Assembly: GCA_037015955.1 (NCBI GenBank)
Contig: CP143548.1
Span: 3,032,001 to 3,096,000, forward strand
DNA length: 64,000 bases
From: Lachnospiraceae bacterium JLR.KK008
GTDB taxonomy: Bacteria; Bacillota; Clostridia; Lachnospirales; Lachnospiraceae
Direction of reading: 5' to 3'
The notes under the pieces are model-generated. The model was not told the DNA's origin and ran no database searches. It saw only the letters and a list, made by a program, of their open reading frames with translations. Below, one piece after another: positions 61,781-64,000 of this stretch (the first letter of the stretch is position 1; every line of letters starts with the position of its first letter). A program made the translations under genes and the position numbers.

Positions 61781-62447
61781 AGATGAAGAAGCGATCGCTG
61801 ATCTGGAAAAAGATTATCTGGAATTGAGCGAATTCGAAGTGGAAATTGAGAATGCCGGAGATACAGGCCTTGCCAGAGCGCTGGCCGAGGATTTCGATCT
61901 GATCATCCTCGATCTTATGCTTCCGGGCATTGACGGATTTGAAGTGTGCCGGAAAATCCGCGGAACAAAAAATATTCCTATTTTAATGGTTTCCGCCAAA
62001 AAGGAAGACATTGATAAAATCAGGGGACTGGGACTGGGCGCCGACGACTATATTACCAAGCCGTTCAGCCCCAGCGAGCTGGTGGCCAGAGTCAAAGCCC
62101 ACATGTCGAGGTATCACCGGCTTGTCGGCTCTCAGGCACAGACTAACGACATCGTGGAGATCCGTGGTATCCGTATTGATAAAACCGCGCGCCGTGTGAT
62201 GATAGACGGAGAGGAAAAAAATTTTACGACAAAAGAATTTGACTTGCTCACCTTTCTCGCCGAACATCCAAACCATGTATTCACGAAAGAAGAACTTTTC
62301 CGTGAGATCTGGGATATGGACTCTATCGGAGACATCGCCACTGTTACCGTGCATATCAAAAAGATCCGTGAGAAAATAGAATTTGACACGTCAAAGCCTC
62401 AGTATATCGAAACAATCTGGGGCGTAGGCTATCGGTTTAAGGTCTGA
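61758..62447 (+). CDS. OmpR/PhoB-family response regulator
   Basis: 229 aa from the ATG at 61758 inside the kinase gene's end. The receiver domain has the acidic pair in 'ILIIEDEEAIAD', the phospho-Asp in 'FDLIILDLMLPGIDG' and the Lys in 'GADDYITKPFSPSELVARV'. The winged-helix DNA-binding domain includes 'FTTKEFDLLTFLAEHPNHVFTKEEL' and 'VTVHIKKIREKIE'. Partner of the upstream kinase; target genes unknown. Confidence 0.95.
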   Translation: MSRILIIEDEEAIADLEKDYLELSEFEVEIENAGDTGLARALAEDFDLIILDLMLPGIDGFEVCRKIRGTKNIPILMVSAKKEDIDKIRGLGLGADDYITKPFSPSELVARVKAHMSRYHRLVGSQAQTNDIVEIRGIRIDKTARRVMIDGEEKNFTTKEFDLLTFLAEHPNHVFTKEELFREIWDMDSIGDIATVTVHIKKIREKIEFDTSKPQYIETIWGVGYRFKV

Positions 62448-62476
62448 TTGACTTTTTCCGCCCTTTTTTGTATGAT
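62448..62476 (+). promoter_or_regulatory. Sigma-A promoter
   Basis: TTGACT (62448-62453), a 17-bp spacer and TATGAT (62471-62476), starting at the response-regulator stop codon and serving the membrane protein gene and perhaps luxS-mtnN. Confidence 0.7.
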
Positions 62477-62524
62477 GATATTGTTTCATTAACATGACGC
62501 TGCATACGAAAGAGGGGAATTAGA

Positions 62525-62950
62525 ATGGCATTTGCTACCGCATTTATTGGTATCTTACTTGTTGTCTCCGTTCTAGGCCTGATCTCAACAGTACTCTCTG
62601 TGATCGGTACCTGGAAAATATTGGAAAAAGCCGGAGAGGACGGATGGAAATCTCTGATACCATTTTACAGCGGATATATGTTGTACAAGATTTCCTGGGA
62701 TGTCAGGCCTTACTGGATCATGCTCGGTTGCACGATTATTAATTTTGTCTTGACCAGGATCAATGATCTGTTCCTATTTCTCAATCCGCTTTTTTCCCTG
62801 GTTATAACCGGTATTTTCGTTATCCAGCTTTATAAGCTGTCGAAGGCATTCGGACACGGGATCGGCTTTACGATCGGTCTGTTCCTGCTGAATCCGCTCT
62901 TTGTCTTTATCCTTGGTCTTGACAGCTCCACATATCAGGGACCCCAATAA
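62525..62950 (+). CDS. Small membrane protein, DUF5684-like
   Basis: 141 aa with four predicted membrane helices. 'TWKILEKAGEDGWKSLIPFYSGYMLYKI' is the signature of a widespread Gram-positive family in which an aromatic/PFY segment follows 'GxxGWxxLIP'; in other proteins this domain is fused to signal peptidase or Zn-ribbon modules. Function unknown. AAGAGGGG precedes the ATG; luxS follows after 30 bp. Confidence 0.8.
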   Translation: MAFATAFIGILLVVSVLGLISTVLSVIGTWKILEKAGEDGWKSLIPFYSGYMLYKISWDVRPYWIMLGCTIINFVLTRINDLFLFLNPLFSLVITGIFVIQLYKLSKAFGHGIGFTIGLFLLNPLFVFILGLDSSTYQGPQ

Positions 62951-62980
62951 AAATAATAACAATAAACAGGAGAGCACAAA

Positions 62981-63469
62981 ATGGAAAAAATTGCAAGTTT
63001 TACGATTGACCACATTAAATTACAGCCCGGTATCTATGTATCCAGAAAGGATACTTATGAAAATGCCACGATCACCACATTTGATCTGCGTATGACATCC
63101 CCGAATGACGAACCCTGCATGAATACGGCAGAAATGCACACATTGGAACATCTCTGTGCCACATACGCCAGAAATGACGAAACCTGGAAAGATAAAATTG
63201 TCTATTTCGGACCTATGGGCTGCCGTACCGGCTGCTATCTGCTGATGGCCGGAGATCTGGATTCCAAAGACATTGTATCCTTTATTACCGGAATGTTTGA
63301 GTTCGTCCGAGATTTCGAAGGTGAGCTCCCTGGGGCGGAGCCGATGGACTGCGGGAATTATCTCGACCACAATGTTCCGATGGCCAAATATGTCGCAAAC
63401 CGCTATCTGGAAAATACATTGTATCACATTGACGAGGCACATTTGATCTATCCTGAAAAGGACGTATAG
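62981..63469 (+). CDS. luxS: S-ribosylhomocysteine lyase
   Basis: 162 aa. Cleaves S-ribosylhomocysteine to homocysteine and DPD, the precursor of autoinducer 2. 'MHTLEHLCATYAR' contains the HxxEH metal site and 'MGCRTGCYLLMAGD' the catalytic Cys. The third metal ligand, a Cys, is in 'EPMDCGNYLDHN'. Length is typical. AGGAGAGCAC precedes the ATG. Followed after 12 bp by mtnN, which makes its substrate. Confidence 0.96.
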   Translation: MEKIASFTIDHIKLQPGIYVSRKDTYENATITTFDLRMTSPNDEPCMNTAEMHTLEHLCATYARNDETWKDKIVYFGPMGCRTGCYLLMAGDLDSKDIVSFITGMFEFVRDFEGELPGAEPMDCGNYLDHNVPMAKYVANRYLENTLYHIDEAHLIYPEKDV

Positions 63470-63481
63470 AAAGGACTTCCC

Positions 63482-64000
63482 ATGAACAAGATCGGTATCA
63501 TCGGCGCGATGGAGATCGAAGTAGAGACTTTAAAAAGTCATATGAAGATCACAGGTACGCTGGAAAAGGCTTCCATGAATTTTCTGGAAGGTACTTTAAA
63601 TGATGTTTCTGTCGTTATCGTCAGAAGCGGTATCGGAAAAGTCAACGCCGGCATCTGTGTCCAGATTCTGGCAGATGTTTTCCATGTCACACATATTATC
63701 AACACTGGCGTTGCCGGTTCCCTGAATGCTTCCATAGACATTGGGGACATTGTTGTCTCCACGGATACACTCTATCATGATGTAGATGCAACCGGTTTCG
63801 GTTATCCGGTCGGAGAAGTACCGCAGCTCGGCACACTCTCTTTCAAGGCTGACGAACAAATGGCATCTATTGCCAGATCCTCCTGCGAGATTGTCAATCC
63901 GGAGATTAAGGTGTTCGAGGGAAGAATCGTCAGCGGCGATCAGTTTGTCTCCAGCCCGGATGTAAAGAAAAGTATTCTCGGACATTTCCCGGACAGCCTT
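63482..64000 (+). CDS. mtnN: 5'-methylthioadenosine/S-adenosylhomocysteine nucleosidase, 5' part
   Basis: First ~173 residues; the gene runs off the window. 'MNKIGIIGAMEIEVETL' and 'VVIVRSGIGKVNAGICVQIL' (catalytic Glu of the first motif), 'IINTGVAGSLN' and 'IVVSTDTLYHDVDATGFGYPVG' match MtnN/Pfs. It splits adenine from SAH and MTA, feeding S-ribosylhomocysteine to LuxS. AGAAAGGAC precedes the ATG. Confidence 0.94.
   Translation, partial: MNKIGIIGAMEIEVETLKSHMKITGTLEKASMNFLEGTLNDVSVVIVRSGIGKVNAGICVQILADVFHVTHIINTGVAGSLNASIDIGDIVVSTDTLYHDVDATGFGYPVGEVPQLGTLSFKADEQMASIARSSCEIVNPEIKVFEGRIVSGDQFVSSPDVKKSILGHFPDSL

Overview
The window looks like chromosomal DNA of a spore-forming, motile, anaerobic Clostridia bacterium, most likely a Lachnospiraceae-type gut organism. 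Evidence: a conserved sporulation and housekeeping block (mazG-hup-rqcP-yabP-yabQ-divIC-spoIIE-tilS-hpt-ftsH), a CotS-like gene, rubrerythrins and a rubredoxin-fused flavoprotein, acetate kinase, a methyl-accepting chemotaxis protein, several GH13 glucan hydrolases, and strong AGGAGG ribosome sites. I saw no rRNA, tRNA, CRISPR array or prophage.

Layout. 1-319 is the tail of a GH13 glucosidase, then an rRNA methyltransferase (386-1594). 1606-18707 (minus strand) is a 13-gene surface-glycan operon, read from a TarI-type cytidylyltransferase through an SDR, a CDP-glycerol/ribitol-type phosphotransferase, a HAD-domain protein, four radical SAM proteins and a GT2, to a methyltransferase, an RgpF-like protein, an FkbM methyltransferase joined to a GT-D glycosyltransferase, and a GT4. 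18718-19504 holds an inverted-repeat-bounded promoter and a serine recombinase. 19657-27003 has an Rpn-type nuclease, a ribokinase-like kinase, two GH13 enzymes and an MCP. 27427-40652 is the conserved housekeeping/sporulation block and its neighbours. 41519-50114 is a divergent L-ascorbate (ula) catabolic locus ending in its own HPr and Enzyme I. 50385-64000 is mixed: lipoprotein, rubredoxin-GltB protein, rubrerythrins, ackA, YtvI-like permease, RluA, AKR, Fur/PerR, a two-component system, luxS and mtnN.

The most interesting system is the glycan operon. Three layers of switching are visible. (1) A 94-bp segment between two 30-bp inverted repeats carries a near-consensus sigma-A promoter that points away from the operon; the left repeat abuts the ribosome site of the first gene, and a small serine recombinase is encoded next door. 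(2) Three adjacent distal genes are each broken by a poly-G run of 8-10 bases, and in each one extra G restores a single full-length reading frame. (3) Another G8 run lies in the leader of the phosphotransferase gene. In addition, ten of the operon's proteins, of unrelated catalytic classes (GT4, GT-D, FkbM, RgpF, SAM methyltransferase, four radical SAM enzymes, GT2, HAD), carry a similar ~100-residue Rossmann-like 'G-x-G' module fused at the N-terminus, C-terminus or middle. I infer a phase-variable, modular teichoic-acid-like or lipoglycan pathway with unusual radical SAM tailoring. The promoter and all three coding tracts read OFF in this assembly. Homopolymer base-calling error is the main alternative for the tracts.
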